A DNA stretch of 19,251 bases from Pseudomonadota bacterium (GCA_023416335.1 JAEZHY010000015.1:1-19251); one strand, 5' to 3'. Shown: positions 1 to 8,723, counted from the stretch's first letter. Made by a program: numbers and translations. Notes: generated from the sequence alone by a model not told the origin.

Positions 1-731
1 ATACAGAGTATCTGCCCCATTGTCAGAAAACCGAAAATAAACCCTACCTGCGGGTCGGGCTCTCTGAAAAACTCGATTATGAATCGGAAGAGCCCGTAGA
101 AGAACAGAAAAAAGACGACCATCATGCCGTCCCGGAACGGTTTTTTCCGCAGGTTCCACAGAATGAGAAACAGGAGCAGGCCTTCCGCGAAGGACTCGTA
201 GAGTTGCGTCGGATGCCGGGGAATAGGGCCTCCCGACGGAAAGATCATCGCCCAGGGAACGTCGGTCGGCCTTCCGGGCAACTCTCCATTGATGAAATTG
301 CCGATCCGGCCCAGGCCGAGTCCGACAGGGACCGTCACAATGACACTGTCGGCAATCGCGGCGAGGGGCATCTTTCTCCGTCGGCTGAAAATCCATCCGG
401 CGATCACGCATCCGATGAAACCTCCATGGAAGGACATGCCTCCGTGCCAGGTTGCGATTATTTCGAGCGGATGGTGGATATAGGCCCCGTAGTCGCGGAA
501 CTCATAAAAGAGGATGTAGCCGAGCCGTCCCCCGATGAGGAGACCTGCTATGAGATAGAAAAGCAGGTCCTGGGCCGTCGTCTTCACAAGGCCGATCTGC
601 TTCGAGCGCTCCTGCCTCTGGATCAGGAAGTACGAAGCTATAAAACCCAAAACATACATGACCCCGTACCACCGGATGTGGACGGGACCGATTGTGAGAA
701 GGTTCGGATCTATGTGCGGGTAGGGGATCAT
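1..731 (-). CDS. lgt: Prolipoprotein diacylglyceryl transferase (3' end cut by window)
   Basis: Inner-membrane enzyme that moves diacylglyceryl from phosphatidylglycerol to the lipobox cysteine of prolipoproteins, the first step of lipoprotein maturation. The start is the ATG at 729-731, giving MIPYPHIDPNLLTIGPVHIR, the usual Lgt N-terminus; the frame stays open to base 1, so about 243 residues are visible and the C-terminus is missing. Seen in order: a hydrophobic first helix (WYGVMYVLGFIASYF), GGRLGYILFYEF, the MSFHGG motif with its conserved His, and the Lgt signature GRIGNFINGELPGR followed by RHPTQLYES, with the Arg, Asn and Glu that are functionally important in E. coli Lgt. No strong ribosome binding site is visible before the start. 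It is probably transcribed on its own: 553 bp of repeat-containing DNA separates it from etfA. Confidence 0.95.
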   Translation of the reverse strand, partial: MIPYPHIDPNLLTIGPVHIRWYGVMYVLGFIASYFLIQRQERSKQIGLVKTTAQDLLFYLIAGLLIGGRLGYILFYEFRDYGAYIHHPLEIIATWHGGMSFHGGFIGCVIAGWIFSRRRKMPLAAIADSVIVTVPVGLGLGRIGNFINGELPGRPTDVPWAMIFPSGGPIPRHPTQLYESFAEGLLLFLILWNLRKKPFRDGMMVVFFLFFYGLFRFIIEFFREPDPQVGFIFGFLTMGQILC

Positions 732-1007
732 TTATATTCTGTTATCCTGCCGGCCGAGACGGGCAGCGGCCGAGATAGACTTCCAGTTACCATTGAGGGG
801 CTCCCCGTTACAATCAGTTTCGTACCCGAAAATGATTCCCGGCCACCCGCAGTAGGTTGGACTTTGTGCCGTTAGCCAACAATTGTAACACTGCGGGCGG
901 ACGAATTCCATGCCCTCCAGTCGATGCGGGATTGTGCAGGATATCGGCAACAGCATCGGTTTCGGTGCGGATATTTTGCGGTATTATTTCAGTCGGACTC
1001 TTGCGAC

Positions 1008-1042
1008 GTCAATTCCGGCGGCGTTCTTAAGCCGGGACCCAG
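1008..1042. repeat. Dispersed palindromic repeat (GTCATTCCGGC type), copy 1
   Basis: The sequence starts GTCAATTCCGGC and ends GCCGGGACCCAGG, with TCCGGC and GCCGG(G)A able to pair around a short AT-richer loop. The same layout recurs at 8925-8960, so this is a dispersed intergenic element rather than a chance hairpin. Repeats of this type are common in deltaproteobacterial and some other genomes; no transposase belonging to it is in the window. Confidence 0.6.
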
Positions 1043-1156
1043 GAGGGAATCAAAGCGGAAAATTGCCTTTCGTCCGGGTGGCGGGACAGGGGCGGCACGG
1101 TCGAGAAACCGTGCCGAAACGCATGGGTGTTCGAAACATCCGGCTTGGCGGGGCGA

Positions 1157-1182
1157 GGTTCCCAAGCCGGAGCTTGGGAACC
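1157..1182. repeat. REP-like perfect hairpin (GGTTCCCAAGC/GCTTGGGAACC), copy 1
   Basis: An 11-bp perfect inverted repeat, GGTTCCCAAGC at 1157-1167 and GCTTGGGAACC at 1172-1182, around the 4-nt loop CGGA. There is no T-run on either side, so it is not an ordinary intrinsic terminator. A closely related hairpin is at 7359-7385 and a half copy is at 8845-8860. It resembles the widespread REP-type palindromes moved by RAYT-like transposases, although no such gene is present here. Confidence 0.7.
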
Positions 1183-1243
1183 AGCGGATATTATTTTGGA
1201 AACATCGGAATTTGCTTCCATTCCGTCAGAGAGTTGGTATCCA

Positions 1244-1278
1244 CAGCTCACAGCTCACAGCTCACAGCTCACAGCTCA
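1244..1278. repeat. Tandem repeat, five perfect copies of CAGCTCA
   Basis: Five exact 7-bp units (1244-1250, 1251-1257, 1258-1264, 1265-1271, 1272-1278) end 6 bp from the etfA stop codon at 1285-1287. The copies are identical, so the array is probably young or actively varying in number by slipped-strand replication. It lies just downstream of etfA on the minus strand, so it would be in the 3' end of that transcript; it cannot change the protein. Confidence 0.85.
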
Positions 1279-1284
1279 CTGCAC

Positions 1285-2274
1285 CTAGCACTGGCTTTTC
1301 AGCTTACGTACCTCTTCCGTAAATGCCGGGACGAACTTGAAAAGGTCTTCGACAATTCCGTAATCGGCTTTGCTGAAGATCGGCGCATCCGCATCCTTGT
1401 TTACCGCCACGATGAATTTGGAGTAGCCCATCCCGGCGAGATGCTGAATTGCTCCGGATATGCCGCAGGCGATATAAAGGTTGGGGTTGACGACCTTTCC
1501 GGTTTGTCCGACCTGGTCGGAATGCGGGCGCCAGCCGGCATCCACGGCAGCGCGCGACGCTCCGACCGCAGCTCCCAGCAGCCCTGCCAGTTCTTCCAGG
1601 ATGGTGTAATTTGACGCTTCTTTCATTCCTCTTCCGCCCGACACGATGACTTCGGCTTCGGTCAGCTCCACTTTGCCCGAGGTGTCGAGGTCGTACTTGA
1701 CGACACGGGAACGCGGGATGGGAATCAAAACATCCATCTTTTCAGTCTCGGCTTTGCGGTTCTCATCGACGATGTAGCACTGCATCACGTTGGGCCGAAT
1801 AGAGAGGAGCGGCGGGACTCCTTCGGCCCACTCGCACCAGGCAAAAGCCTTTCCGGCAAACAGGGGCCATTTCGCCTTGATCGTTCCCGCATCGTTCACA
1901 CGCACTTCGATCACATCCTGCAGAAGCGTGACATGGATCCTCGCCCCGAGGCGCGCGCCGAGGTCTCTTCCGTCAACAGAAGCGGGAAGCAGTACTGCGG
2001 CCGGGTCTATCTTGTGCACCATCTCCGCGATGATCGGAACGAAAGTTTCGGCCAGGTAATGTTCGACCGCGGGATCGTCCAGGTAATAGACCTTGTCTAC
2101 TCCGTATTTGCCGAGAGAGGCGGCTTTGTCGGCAACGCCCGTGCCCAGCGCGAGAGCTACCAGCCCGGCCCCGAGCGCGTCTGCGATTCTTCGCCCTTCA
2201 CTGGCCACCTCGTTTGTTACCCGACGGAAATCGCCATTGCGGAATTCGGTGATTATGCAAACATTCTTGCCCAT
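1285..2274 (-). CDS. etfA: Electron transfer flavoprotein, alpha subunit
   Basis: FAD-carrying alpha subunit of the soluble heterodimer that takes electrons from acyl-CoA dehydrogenases or related flavoenzymes and passes them to a membrane quinone reductase or a bifurcating partner. At 329 aa it has the normal family length. The C-terminal FAD-binding domain is clear: VSGGRGM near residue 213, then [36 protein letters not shown] and [12 protein letters not shown]. The start ATG at 2272-2274 has the Shine-Dalgarno sequence AGGAG 8 nt upstream, and the etfB stop lies only 16 bp before it, so the two are one operon (etfB first). No ferredoxin-like extension is seen at the N-terminus. The dehydrogenase partner is not in the window, so the electron donor is unknown. 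Confidence 0.95.
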   Translation of the reverse strand: MGKNVCIITEFRNGDFRRVTNEVASEGRRIADALGAGLVALALGTGVADKAASLGKYGVDKVYYLDDPAVEHYLAETFVPIIAEMVHKIDPAAVLLPASVDGRDLGARLGARIHVTLLQDVIEVRVNDAGTIKAKWPLFAGKAFAWCEWAEGVPPLLSIRPNVMQCYIVDENRKAETEKMDVLIPIPRSRVVKYDLDTSGKVELTEAEVIVSGGRGMKEASNYTILEELAGLLGAAVGASRAAVDAGWRPHSDQVGQTGKVVNPNLYIACGISGAIQHLAGMGYSKFIVAVNKDADAPIFSKADYGIVEDLFKFVPAFTEEVRKLKSQC

Positions 2275-2290
2275 GGATTCAACTCCTGTC

Positions 2291-3088
2291 TCAGATCACT
2301 CTGGCTTCTTCACGCAGCAGCTTTACGAGTTCCCTTGCCTTCCCCTCGCTGTCCAGGCCTCCGTCGATGATCTTTCCGGCCTTCCGTGCCGGAGGCAATT
2401 CGATGGAAGTGATCCGGATGCGGACTTTGTCGGGAGCGAAATCTGCCGGATCGAGTCCCAGGTCCTGCAGCTTCTTCATTGCAAGATGCTTCTTCTTGGC
2501 TTTCATGATTCCGGGGAGCGAGGCGTACCTCGGATTCCAGACGGCGTGAGACCCGCCGAGTGTGACCAGAGCCGGAAGAGGGGCTTCCAGGGTGACTTTG
2601 CCGCCTTCGATCGGGCGGTCTATCGTAACTTTGGCGCCGTCGGACTCAAGGGAGACTGCGAGCGCCAAATGCGGCAGCTGGAGCATTTCCGCCAGGATCG
2701 CACCGCGCTGCCCCTGGTCGTAGTCGACCGATCTCGACCCGATCAGGATGATATCGGGATTTTTTTCCTTTGCCGCTGCGGCAAGAGCGCGCGTGACGCG
2801 GAGGAAGTCGGCGCTTTTCATTTCCGGATCGTCGATCAGGACGGCGTCGTCGCATCCCATGGCAAGGGCGGTCCTGAGAGCTTCCACGACCCTCTGCGGA
2901 CCGTAGCTGATCACAGTCACGGTACCGCCGTGTTTTTCCTTGAGGCGAAGAGCCGCTTCAATGGCGAATTCGTCGTAGGGGTTGATGATCCATTTGATGT
3001 CGGAAGTGACAATTTGCCTGTTGTTTGGGGCTATCCGAATGACCGTTTCGGTATCGGGGGTCTGTTTGATAACAACTACAATGTTCAC
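2291..3088 (-). CDS. etfB: Electron transfer flavoprotein, beta subunit
   Basis: Beta subunit of the ETF heterodimer, 265 aa. The N-terminus NIVVVIKQTPDTETVIRI and IKWIINPYDEFAIEAALRL are standard for EtfB, and the nucleotide-binding signature IILIGSRSVDYDQGQRG is intact. I chose the GTG at 3086-3088 rather than the ATG at 3259: it places the protein N-terminus exactly where the family begins and has a strong AAGGAGG site 7 nt upstream, whereas the 57 residues further upstream show no homology. It is the first gene of the etfB-etfA operon. A terminator at 3284-3312 separates it from the PerR-like gene, so it must have its own promoter in the 3089-3283 interval, where I could not pick out convincing -35/-10 boxes. 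Confidence 0.95.
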   Translation of the reverse strand: MNIVVVIKQTPDTETVIRIAPNNRQIVTSDIKWIINPYDEFAIEAALRLKEKHGGTVTVISYGPQRVVEALRTALAMGCDDAVLIDDPEMKSADFLRVTRALAAAAKEKNPDIILIGSRSVDYDQGQRGAILAEMLQLPHLALAVSLESDGAKVTIDRPIEGGKVTLEAPLPALVTLGGSHAVWNPRYASLPGIMKAKKKHLAMKKLQDLGLDPADFAPDKVRIRITSIELPPARKAGKIIDGGLDSEGKARELVKLLREEARVI

Positions 3089-3456
3089 AATGCATCCTCC
3101 TTCCGCTCTGACTGGCGCCTTTGAGGTTGTAAGGAGACGAGGTGAACGGCCGCGATCCGAAAAAACCCGATTCGATGGCATATTGTTGAGAACTACTGAG
3201 TGCAGGATTTGCGGATGGCACCGTTTCATGGATGGTCCGGTACTCCAATCCCTTAACATACTCTTCTTTCGGGCTCAAGACATAAAAAAACCGCCACTTG
3301 GGGAAGCAGCGGGTGGGTATCTTTGAGGGATGATTAAAGGGTAAGAAAGGGATAACGACCGGCTGCCCAATCATCGGCAAGCCTATACGCTCTTCTCATA
3401 AGGGCAGGAGCAAACGACCGGACGTCACGGCTTCAAGCCGTTACCACAGAGAAGGA
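3089..3456. other. Intergenic region between etfB and the PerR-like gene
   Basis: 368 bp without a supported gene. It contains the etfB ribosome binding site, the intrinsic terminator of the upstream perR-like gene (3284-3312) and a short perfect palindrome ACGGCTTCAAGCCGT (3428-3442) just after the perR-like stop that has no T-tail. The etfB promoter should lie in its left part. Confidence 0.6.
3284..3312 (-). terminator. Intrinsic terminator of the PerR-like gene
   Basis: Read on the minus strand: CCGCTGCTT, loop CCCC, AAGTGGCGG, then seven Ts. All nine stem positions pair (two are G-U), followed immediately by the T-run at 3290-3284. It lies about 145 bp past the perR-like stop and before etfB, so it should end the perR-like transcript and insulate etfBA. 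Confidence 0.8.
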
Positions 3457-3891
3457 TTATTCCCTGTTGTTCGGCTTACAGTGAGGGCAATAGCCCTGAA
3501 GGACAACCTGCTGCCGCACGACATGAAATCCGTTCTTCTCAGGCAGCGCGATTTTCTGGTCCCCAATAACATCATCGGCGTCCTGGATGGACTGGCAATC
3601 CAGGCATACCATGTGATGATGAGGGTTAGTAACTGCGTCGTAACGAGCTACTTCCGTTATGGGGCTTACTTTCTGGATCAGGCCAACCTCGAAGAACTTC
3701 TCGAGCGTTTTGTAAACCGTCCCAAGAGAAATCATGGGAAAACGCTTCTTCACCTGCTGGTAAATGAGCTCTGCACTCGGATGTTCCTTGGTGAAGTAGA
3801 GGGCCTGATAAATGGCGAGACGCTGGTAAGTTACCTGAAGACCATGGTCTCTTAAAGTGGCGATAAAATCCTTGTCATTTTTCCCCTCCAT
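3457..3891 (-). CDS. perR: Fur-family regulator, PerR-like peroxide sensor
   Basis: A 144-aa metal-dependent repressor of the Fur superfamily. The winged-helix N-terminal part includes LQVTYQRLAIYQAL and the recognition helix ISLGTVYKTL; the C-terminal part has the metal-binding core NPHHHMVC and two CxxC pairs (CLDC, CPHC) forming the structural Zn site. Residues that distinguish PerR from Fur are present: His in EHPSAE, Asp in ARYD and Asp in SIQDAD occupy the positions of B. subtilis PerR His37, Asp85 and Asp104, so I favour peroxide sensing through metal-catalysed His oxidation over iron sensing. The ATG at 3889-3891 follows a purine-rich GGGGGAAAGAG stretch. Monocistronic, closed by the terminator at 3284-3312. 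PerR proteins often regulate themselves; the upstream AT-rich stretch near 3950-3965 (CTATAATTAAA) is only half of a Per-box-like site. Confidence 0.85.
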   Translation of the reverse strand: MEGKNDKDFIATLRDHGLQVTYQRLAIYQALYFTKEHPSAELIYQQVKKRFPMISLGTVYKTLEKFFEVGLIQKVSPITEVARYDAVTNPHHHMVCLDCQSIQDADDVIGDQKIALPEKNGFHVVRQQVVLQGYCPHCKPNNRE

Positions 3892-4007
3892 AATCTCTTT
3901 CCCCCTTTTCTTTGGAGCAGGAATGGGAGCTGCGCAGAATAAACCTAGCCTATCCTATAATTAAACCTTGATTTGCGCAAGCAAAATCTTTTGATAATCT
4001 GTATTTT

Positions 4008-5897
4008 CTAAGCAGCACTTTCCTTGCCCGAGACTTGCTCCCGAAATCGCTTCAGATAGATCATCAGGACGGAAATTGCCGCGGGCGTGATGCCGGGAAT
4101 TCTTGACGCCTGTCCTACCGAAACGGGATGAACCGCACTGAGTTTCTGGCGGACTTCGTTCGATAGACCCGGTATTCGGTCATATGGAAAATCCGCCGGA
4201 ATTCGTATGCCTTCCATCTGCTTGAACTTGCTCACTTCGGCTTCCTGCCTGCGCAGGTAACCCTCGTACTTGCACTCGATTTCAACCTGCTCTTTCATCC
4301 TTTCGGAAAGCGACCGCTCCGGCGACGCGATGTTTTCCACGTCCGAGTAAGAAAGCTCGGGGCGCTTGAGCAGTTTTTCCAGCGACACCGGTTCTTCCAG
4401 CAGGTTGGAACCCTTCTGCGCCAGGAGTGCGTTCACTTCCGGGCTCGGCCTGACGAAGGTTTTTCGGAGGCGTTCCATTTCGGCACGCATGGCTTCCCGC
4501 CGTTCGATAAGTTCCCGGTAGGCGGCCTGTCCGTGCAGACCGAGTCCGTAGCCCTTTTCGAGCAGGCGGATGTCCGCATTGTCCTCGCGAAGCAGGAGCC
4601 TGTATTCCGAGCGGGAAGTAAATATCCTGTAGGGTTCGTTGGTGCCTTTCGTTACCAGGTCGTCGATCATGACCGCCATGTAGGCTTCCGATCGATCGAG
4701 GAGAAAAGGCGGCCTTTCCTGGGCTTTGAGGGCTGCGTTCAACCCGGCCCAGATCCCTTGTGCGGCCGCTTCCTCATACCCGGAAGTCCCGTTTATCTGC
4801 CCGGCCAGGAAAAGCCCTTCGACCGGTTTGGTCTCCAACGTGGGATAGAGCTGGGTCGGCTGAATAAAGTCGTACTCGATCGCGTAGGCCGGCCGCAGTA
4901 CTTCGGCCTGTTCAAGCCCCCGGACGGTGTGAATAAGCTGAAGCTGGATCTCCGGCGGCAGCGAATTGCCCGTTCCGCTCGCATAAATTTCTTCGGTGTC
5001 CAGACCCTCCGGTTCGAGAATTATCTGGTGGAAATCCTTGTGAGGGAATTTCATCACCTTGTCTTCGAGCGAAGGGCAGTACCGCGCCGACACTCCCTGG
5101 ATGGAGCCGTTGTAAAGAGGCGACAGGTGGATATGGCGACGGATCAGTTCATGTGTTCTATCGGTGGTGCGGCCGATAAAACACGGGACCTGCGGCAGAG
5201 GAATGCTGTCCGTAAATATTGAAAAAGGCCTCGGTTCCGGATCGCCCTCCTGCTCGCGAAAAGCGCTGAAGTCGATGCTGCGTCGATGGATACGGGCCGG
5301 AGTGCCCGTCTTCATCCTGCCGAGAGTAAACCCGAGTTCCTTCAACTGATCGGGCAGGGCGTTCGACGGAAATTCGCCCGCCCTCCCGGACTGGATCCGG
5401 CTTTTTCCTATGTGAATGAGGCCGTGCAGAAAAGTCCCTGTGGCGAGAACAACCGCGGGTGCTTCGTAGAAAACTCCAAACTGGTCGATTATTCCGGTTA
5501 TTCTCCCGTCCTCGACAAGCAGGGATTCAACCAGCGACTGCTTTATCTCGAGGTTGGGCTGCAGCTCGAGCCTGTGCTTCATCAAAGTCCGATACCGGAC
5601 TTTATCGTTCTGAGTGCGCGTCCCACGGACAGCCGGGCCCTTTTTCGTGTTCAGCCATCGAAACTGAATCGCCGTCAGATCGGATACCTTGCCCATCTCG
5701 CCGCCGAGTGCATCGATTTCGCGAACTAGGTGGCCCTTGCCGATGCCGCCCACCGAAGGCGAGCAGGGCATGTGCGCAACCGTGTCGAGGTATATGGACA
5801 AAACAAGCGTCTTACAGCCCAAACGCGCTGAGGCGAGTGCGGCTTCACAGCCGGCGTGGCCCGCCCCGACTATTATCACATCGTATTTTCCTGCCAT
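4008..5897 (-). CDS. mnmG: tRNA uridine 5-carboxymethylaminomethyl modification enzyme MnmG (GidA)
   Basis: FAD-dependent subunit of the MnmE-MnmG complex that installs the (carboxymethyl)aminomethyl group on C5 of wobble uridine 34 in certain tRNAs. At 629 aa it has the normal full length. Visible are the Rossmann FAD motif [11 protein letters not shown] (residues 10-20), [22 protein letters not shown] (about 45-66), [12 protein letters not shown], the [13 protein letters not shown] segment holding the conserved catalytic-loop cysteine, and the second signature [21 protein letters not shown], followed by the helical C-terminal domain that contacts MnmE and tRNA. The partner gene mnmE and the frequent neighbour rsmG are not in the window. 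No clear ribosome binding site or promoter was recognised. A weak hairpin (GATTTTGC/GCAAATC) follows the stop but lacks a good T-tail. Confidence 0.97.
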   Translation of the reverse strand: MAGKYDVIIVGAGHAGCEAALASARLGCKTLVLSIYLDTVAHMPCSPSVGGIGKGHLVREIDALGGEMGKVSDLTAIQFRWLNTKKGPAVRGTRTQNDKVRYRTLMKHRLELQPNLEIKQSLVESLLVEDGRITGIIDQFGVFYEAPAVVLATGTFLHGLIHIGKSRIQSGRAGEFPSNALPDQLKELGFTLGRMKTGTPARIHRRSIDFSAFREQEGDPEPRPFSIFTDSIPLPQVPCFIGRTTDRTHELIRRHIHLSPLYNGSIQGVSARYCPSLEDKVMKFPHKDFHQIILEPEGLDTEEIYASGTGNSLPPEIQLQLIHTVRGLEQAEVLRPAYAIEYDFIQPTQLYPTLETKPVEGLFLAGQINGTSGYEEAAAQGIWAGLNAALKAQERPPFLLDRSEAYMAVMIDDLVTKGTNEPYRIFTSRSEYRLLLREDNADIRLLEKGYGLGLHGQAAYRELIERREAMRAEMERLRKTFVRPSPEVNALLAQKGSNLLEEPVSLEKLLKRPELSYSDVENIASPERSLSERMKEQVEIECKYEGYLRRQEAEVSKFKQMEGIRIPADFPYDRIPGLSNEVRQKLSAVHPVSVGQASRIPGITPAAISVLMIYLKRFREQVSGKESAA

Positions 5898-6404
5898 CCC
5901 GTAACCAACTTCGACTGAAGCAAATAGTCTACTATTCTTCTCTGATTTCTCTACGTTGAGGAGAACTTTTACGATCCGCTTGCCGGTTCTTGTATTCGGC
6001 GCAATCTGCGGCAGCCTTTAAATAAATATCGTTAGTACATTTTGCACCAAGAGTTGAACTCATCAAATAACTATTTTACTAATACGACAAAAAAGCCGGA
6101 ATTTAAAGTTCTTAAGTGCCCCGAATTCAATTAAGATGAAAAATGGGTCGGAATTTTTGAAGTGTTCCATTTTGAGACACAGGGAATGCATATAATCCGA
6201 AGTGAGTCATTATGCAACATCGGACAGACGATCTGGAGCAAAAATCATTCCTGATCTGTTAAGTTCTGTTAACCGACGGGTCAATAGCAGCAGTTGCCGG
6301 TCAGGTGTAATTCTTCGAACTTCGGGAGTGCGAGCAAGGTTTGTAAGTCAATCAGGGTCGATATGTGCTGTTCCAGGCCTGAAAATCTCATGATTTGAAG
6401 CATC
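5898..6404. other. Divergent intergenic region between mnmG and the yhcC-type gene
   Basis: 507 bp separating two divergently transcribed genes, so both promoters should be here. It is AT-rich between about 6020 and 6200. A 63-codon frame at 6202-6393 has no recognisable family, biased composition (Ser/Arg rich) or ribosome binding site, and I do not call it. No RNA gene or repeat was recognised. Confidence 0.55.
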
Positions 6405-7322
6405 ATGCCCGATAAACTCTATCGCGACTACAATTCCTATCTCCGGGAGACCTTCGGTTGCCGGGTGCAAAAAATAACGCTGGATGCCGGCCTTACCTGT
6501 CCCAATCGGGATGGTTCCGTGGGCGTCGGCGGGTGCATCTACTGCAACGAAAAAGGTTCGGGGACCGGAGCATCACGCACATTATCCATATCCGGGCAGA
6601 TCCGGTCCGGCAAGGAGAGACTTTCCCGCAAGTACAAGGCCGGGAAATTCATCGGCTACTTCCAGTCTTTTTCCAACACTTACGCGCCCCTTCCGAAACT
6701 TGCCGGGCTTTATGAGGAGGTCCTGGAAGATCCGGATGTCGTCGGGCTCAGCATAGGTACCCGACCGGACTGCGTTGCGGACGATGTGCTCGATTATCTG
6801 AAAGAACTTTCCCGGGAGCATCTGATCTGGCTGGAATATGGACTCCAGTCTGCCAACGACCGCACGCTCGAAATCATTCACCGGGGGCATGACTCCAGAG
6901 CTTTCGTAGACGCAATGGCGCGTACGCGCGCTCGAGATATTCCCGTTTGTGCTCACGTCATTCTCGGGCTTCCGGGGGAAAGCCTCGAGGACATGCTGAA
7001 CACAGCCCGCTTCCTTGGCCGGCACGGCGTTCGGGGGGTGAAAATTCACCTGCTCTACGTGGTCAGGGGAACGAAGCTTGACGAACTTTACCGGTCAGGG
7101 GCCTACTCGTGCCTTTCCCGGGAACAGTACGCGGAAGCGGTCGGAAAATTCCTCGCCTTGCTCCCGCCCGACATGGTCATCCAGAGGCTGACGGGAGATC
7201 CGCACCCGGACGAACTGGAAGCGCCGCTCTGGGCTTTGGAGAAAGCGCGGAACCTCAAGGCGATAGTCGAGTATATGGAGAGGGAGAGTCTTTTCCAGGG
7301 TAAGAATTACAGCCCCCGGTAA
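6405..7322 (+). CDS. YhcC-type radical SAM protein (TIGR01212 family)
   Basis: A 305-aa radical SAM enzyme of the Elp3-like YhcC family, close in length to E. coli YhcC (about 309 aa). The N-terminus YNSYLRETFGCRVQKITLDAG and the [4Fe-4S] motif CPNRDGSVGVGGCIYC, with the wide spacing between the first and second cysteines typical of this family, are intact. YFQSFSNTYAP, GLSIGTRPDC, WLEYGLQSANDRTLEIIHRGHD and HVILGLPGES follow in the expected order of the radical SAM barrel. The molecular function of the family is not firmly established, so I give no reaction. It is followed after 151 bp and a REP-like hairpin by the HTH/coiled-coil gene, so co-transcription is possible but not shown. Confidence 0.9.
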   Translation: MPDKLYRDYNSYLRETFGCRVQKITLDAGLTCPNRDGSVGVGGCIYCNEKGSGTGASRTLSISGQIRSGKERLSRKYKAGKFIGYFQSFSNTYAPLPKLAGLYEEVLEDPDVVGLSIGTRPDCVADDVLDYLKELSREHLIWLEYGLQSANDRTLEIIHRGHDSRAFVDAMARTRARDIPVCAHVILGLPGESLEDMLNTARFLGRHGVRGVKIHLLYVVRGTKLDELYRSGAYSCLSREQYAEAVGKFLALLPPDMVIQRLTGDPHPDELEAPLWALEKARNLKAIVEYMERESLFQGKNYSPR

Positions 7323-7358
7323 CCCTCGATGTTGTTGCTTTAAGGAAATACGCCGCTG

Positions 7359-7385
7359 GTTCCCAAGGTTCGCCTTGGGGATCCC
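7359..7385. repeat. REP-like hairpin, copy 2
   Basis: GGTTCCCAAGG, loop TTCG, then CCTTGGGGATCC: the same repeat family as 1157-1182, here with one mismatch, one bulged G and a stable UUCG-type tetraloop. It sits between the yhcC-type gene and the HTH gene and has no T-run, so it may act on mRNA stability rather than as a terminator. Confidence 0.6.
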
Positions 7386-7473
7386 GTCCCGGCAGGCTCC
7401 ATAATCCTCTTTTCTTATTGAAAAGTCTCTTTTATATTCGGGCGGAACCATTCCCAACCCAATTGGAGTCCCG

Positions 7474-8109
7474 ATGGGCATCACCGTCAAACAGGCGTCG
7501 AAACTTCTCAAAATGACTGAAGACGAGGTCATGGAACTGGTTTCGGCGGGCAAACTGAGTTCAGAGCGCAAAGGAAAACGCATGAGCATAGACGAGGACA
7601 GTGTGAATGCGCTTCTGCCGGAGCCCAAACAGGAAGCACCGCCTGCTCCTTCTAAGACTCCTCGCCAGATGTCTTTTCCGGAAATGATGCTGCGGCCCCT
7701 GGCGGAGCGCCTTTCGGTTCTCGAGAAGACGATTTCGGAGAAGCTCGATCTTGCCGAGGAAAACAGGCGCCTGACCAAGGAGTCCTGGCAAAAGGACCAG
7801 GAAATCGCAGCCAGGGATGTTGAGATCGAGAAGCTCAAGCGCGACCTGCTCTATCAAAAGCGGCTGCTGGAGAAGGAAATCGAGGACCGCATGCAGGTTC
7901 TCGAAGAAAAGGCGGCGTTCATGGATCGGGAACTTACCGAGAGGATTGCGCGTGAGCGTGACGAATTTGAAAACAGACTGTTAATAGAAAGGAGTGCCTG
8001 GTCGGACCGGCTTGCCCGGGAGCAGGAGCGGTATGCCGCAAGTCTGGCCGAGTTGCAGAACAGGGCAGGCTTCTGGACGCGGCTCGTGAGAATGCTCACC
8101 TGGAGTTGA
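7474..8109 (+). CDS. HTH (MerR/excisionase-like) protein with long coiled coil
   Basis: A 211-aa protein. Residues 1-50 look like a MerR/excisionase-type helix-turn-helix: ITVKQASKLLKMTEDEVMELVSAGKL, then a basic wing SSERKGKRMSIDEDSV. A Pro-rich linker (PEPKQEAPPAPSKTPRQ, about 50-66) leads to a highly charged heptad-like region (about 75-190, rich in Glu, Lys, Arg and Leu) that should form a long coiled coil. The tail (AGFWTRLVRMLTWS) is short, amphipathic and aromatic, and could bind a membrane or a partner. The ATG follows TTGGAG with 5-nt spacing. It is 23 bp upstream of pyrE and almost certainly shares its transcript. Neither target DNA nor function is known; a structural or chromosome-organising role is as possible as transcription control. 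Confidence 0.8.
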   Translation: MGITVKQASKLLKMTEDEVMELVSAGKLSSERKGKRMSIDEDSVNALLPEPKQEAPPAPSKTPRQMSFPEMMLRPLAERLSVLEKTISEKLDLAEENRRLTKESWQKDQEIAARDVEIEKLKRDLLYQKRLLEKEIEDRMQVLEEKAAFMDRELTERIARERDEFENRLLIERSAWSDRLAREQERYAASLAELQNRAGFWTRLVRMLTWS

Positions 8110-8132
8110 GACCCCGAGACAGGACATAAAAC

Positions 8133-8723
8133 ATGGAATTTTCGAACCCCGAAACTGAGAAAATGCGCAAACGGCTGATCGAACTCATCCTGGAATATGT
8201 CTTCCAGTACTCCGAGGAGCCCAGATTCAAACTGGTCCACGGGGGTATGAGCCAATTCTATTTCAACTGCAAGCGAATCACTCTAGACCCCGAGGGGCAG
8301 TTCCTGATCGGGAATATCGTCTACGAGGCGGTTTGCGAACTCGGGATAAAAGGCATCGGCGGACTCACCCTGGGCGCCGACCCGATTGCGAATGCGGCTT
8401 CCTACACTTCCTGGCTGAAAGGACAGCCCTTTCAGTCCTTTGTTGTCAGAAAAACCCAGAAGGACCATGGAATAGCCGTCCCCATCGAGGGCAAAGTGAA
8501 GGCCGGGGATCGTGTTGTCGTTGTGGACGATGTTGTCACGACCGGCGGTTCAACCCTGCAGGCAATCGAAGCATGCCGAAAAGGCGGCCTGGACATTGTT
8601 GGCGTCGTGGCCCTGGTCGACCGCCAGGAACTGAACGGCCGGGAGAATATCGAAAAAGAAGTCTCCAACTTCAGGGCGCTCGTTACGCGTGATGAGGTGA
8701 TGAAAGCGTACAGGAAGTTATGA
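8133..8723 (+). CDS. pyrE: Orotate phosphoribosyltransferase
   Basis: Converts orotate and PRPP to orotidine 5'-monophosphate in de novo pyrimidine synthesis. At 196 aa it is a normal type I phosphoribosyltransferase. The PRPP-binding loop VVVVDDVVTTGGST (about residues 128-141) is intact, as are GLTLGADPIANA and the flexible-loop region VVRKTQKDHG with the catalytic Lys/His environment. The hood region LVHGGMSQFYFNCKRITLDPEG matches the family's substrate-specificity segment. An AGGA sequence lies 8 nt before the ATG at 8133. No other pyrimidine gene is nearby; its immediate partner is the HTH/coiled-coil gene 23 bp upstream. No T-tailed terminator was seen after it. Confidence 0.93.
   Translation: MEFSNPETEKMRKRLIELILEYVFQYSEEPRFKLVHGGMSQFYFNCKRITLDPEGQFLIGNIVYEAVCELGIKGIGGLTLGADPIANAASYTSWLKGQPFQSFVVRKTQKDHGIAVPIEGKVKAGDRVVVVDDVVTTGGSTLQAIEACRKGGLDIVGVVALVDRQELNGRENIEKEVSNFRALVTRDEVMKAYRKL

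Larger units (their letters stand above)
732..1284. other. Intergenic region with several short repeats, no gene
   Basis: This 553-bp stretch between the lgt start and the etfA stop holds two dispersed-repeat copies (1008-1042 and 1157-1182) and a 7-bp tandem repeat (1244-1278). Open frames here (for example 910-1614 plus) run through the repeats and into antisense etfA, and show no family resemblance, so I do not call them genes. No clear promoter for lgt and no T-tailed terminator for etfA was found. Confidence 0.6.

Noticed and set aside
2093..3124. 343-codon plus-strand open frame
   Set aside because: Entirely antisense to etfA/etfB, which have clear motifs, ribosome binding sites and family lengths.
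3428..3442. Palindrome ACGGCTTCAAGCCGT as the terminator of the PerR-like gene
   Set aside because: It has no T-run on the minus strand; the structure at 3284-3312 fits far better.
3945..3970. Per/Fur box upstream of the PerR-like gene
   Set aside because: Only one AT-rich half (CTATAATTAAA) resembles the consensus; the second half is missing.
4533..5222. 229-codon plus-strand open frame
   Set aside because: Antisense to mnmG, whose motifs are intact throughout.
6202..6393. 63-codon frame upstream of the yhcC-type gene
   Set aside because: No ribosome binding site, no recognisable family and Ser/Arg-biased composition; it covers an expected promoter region.
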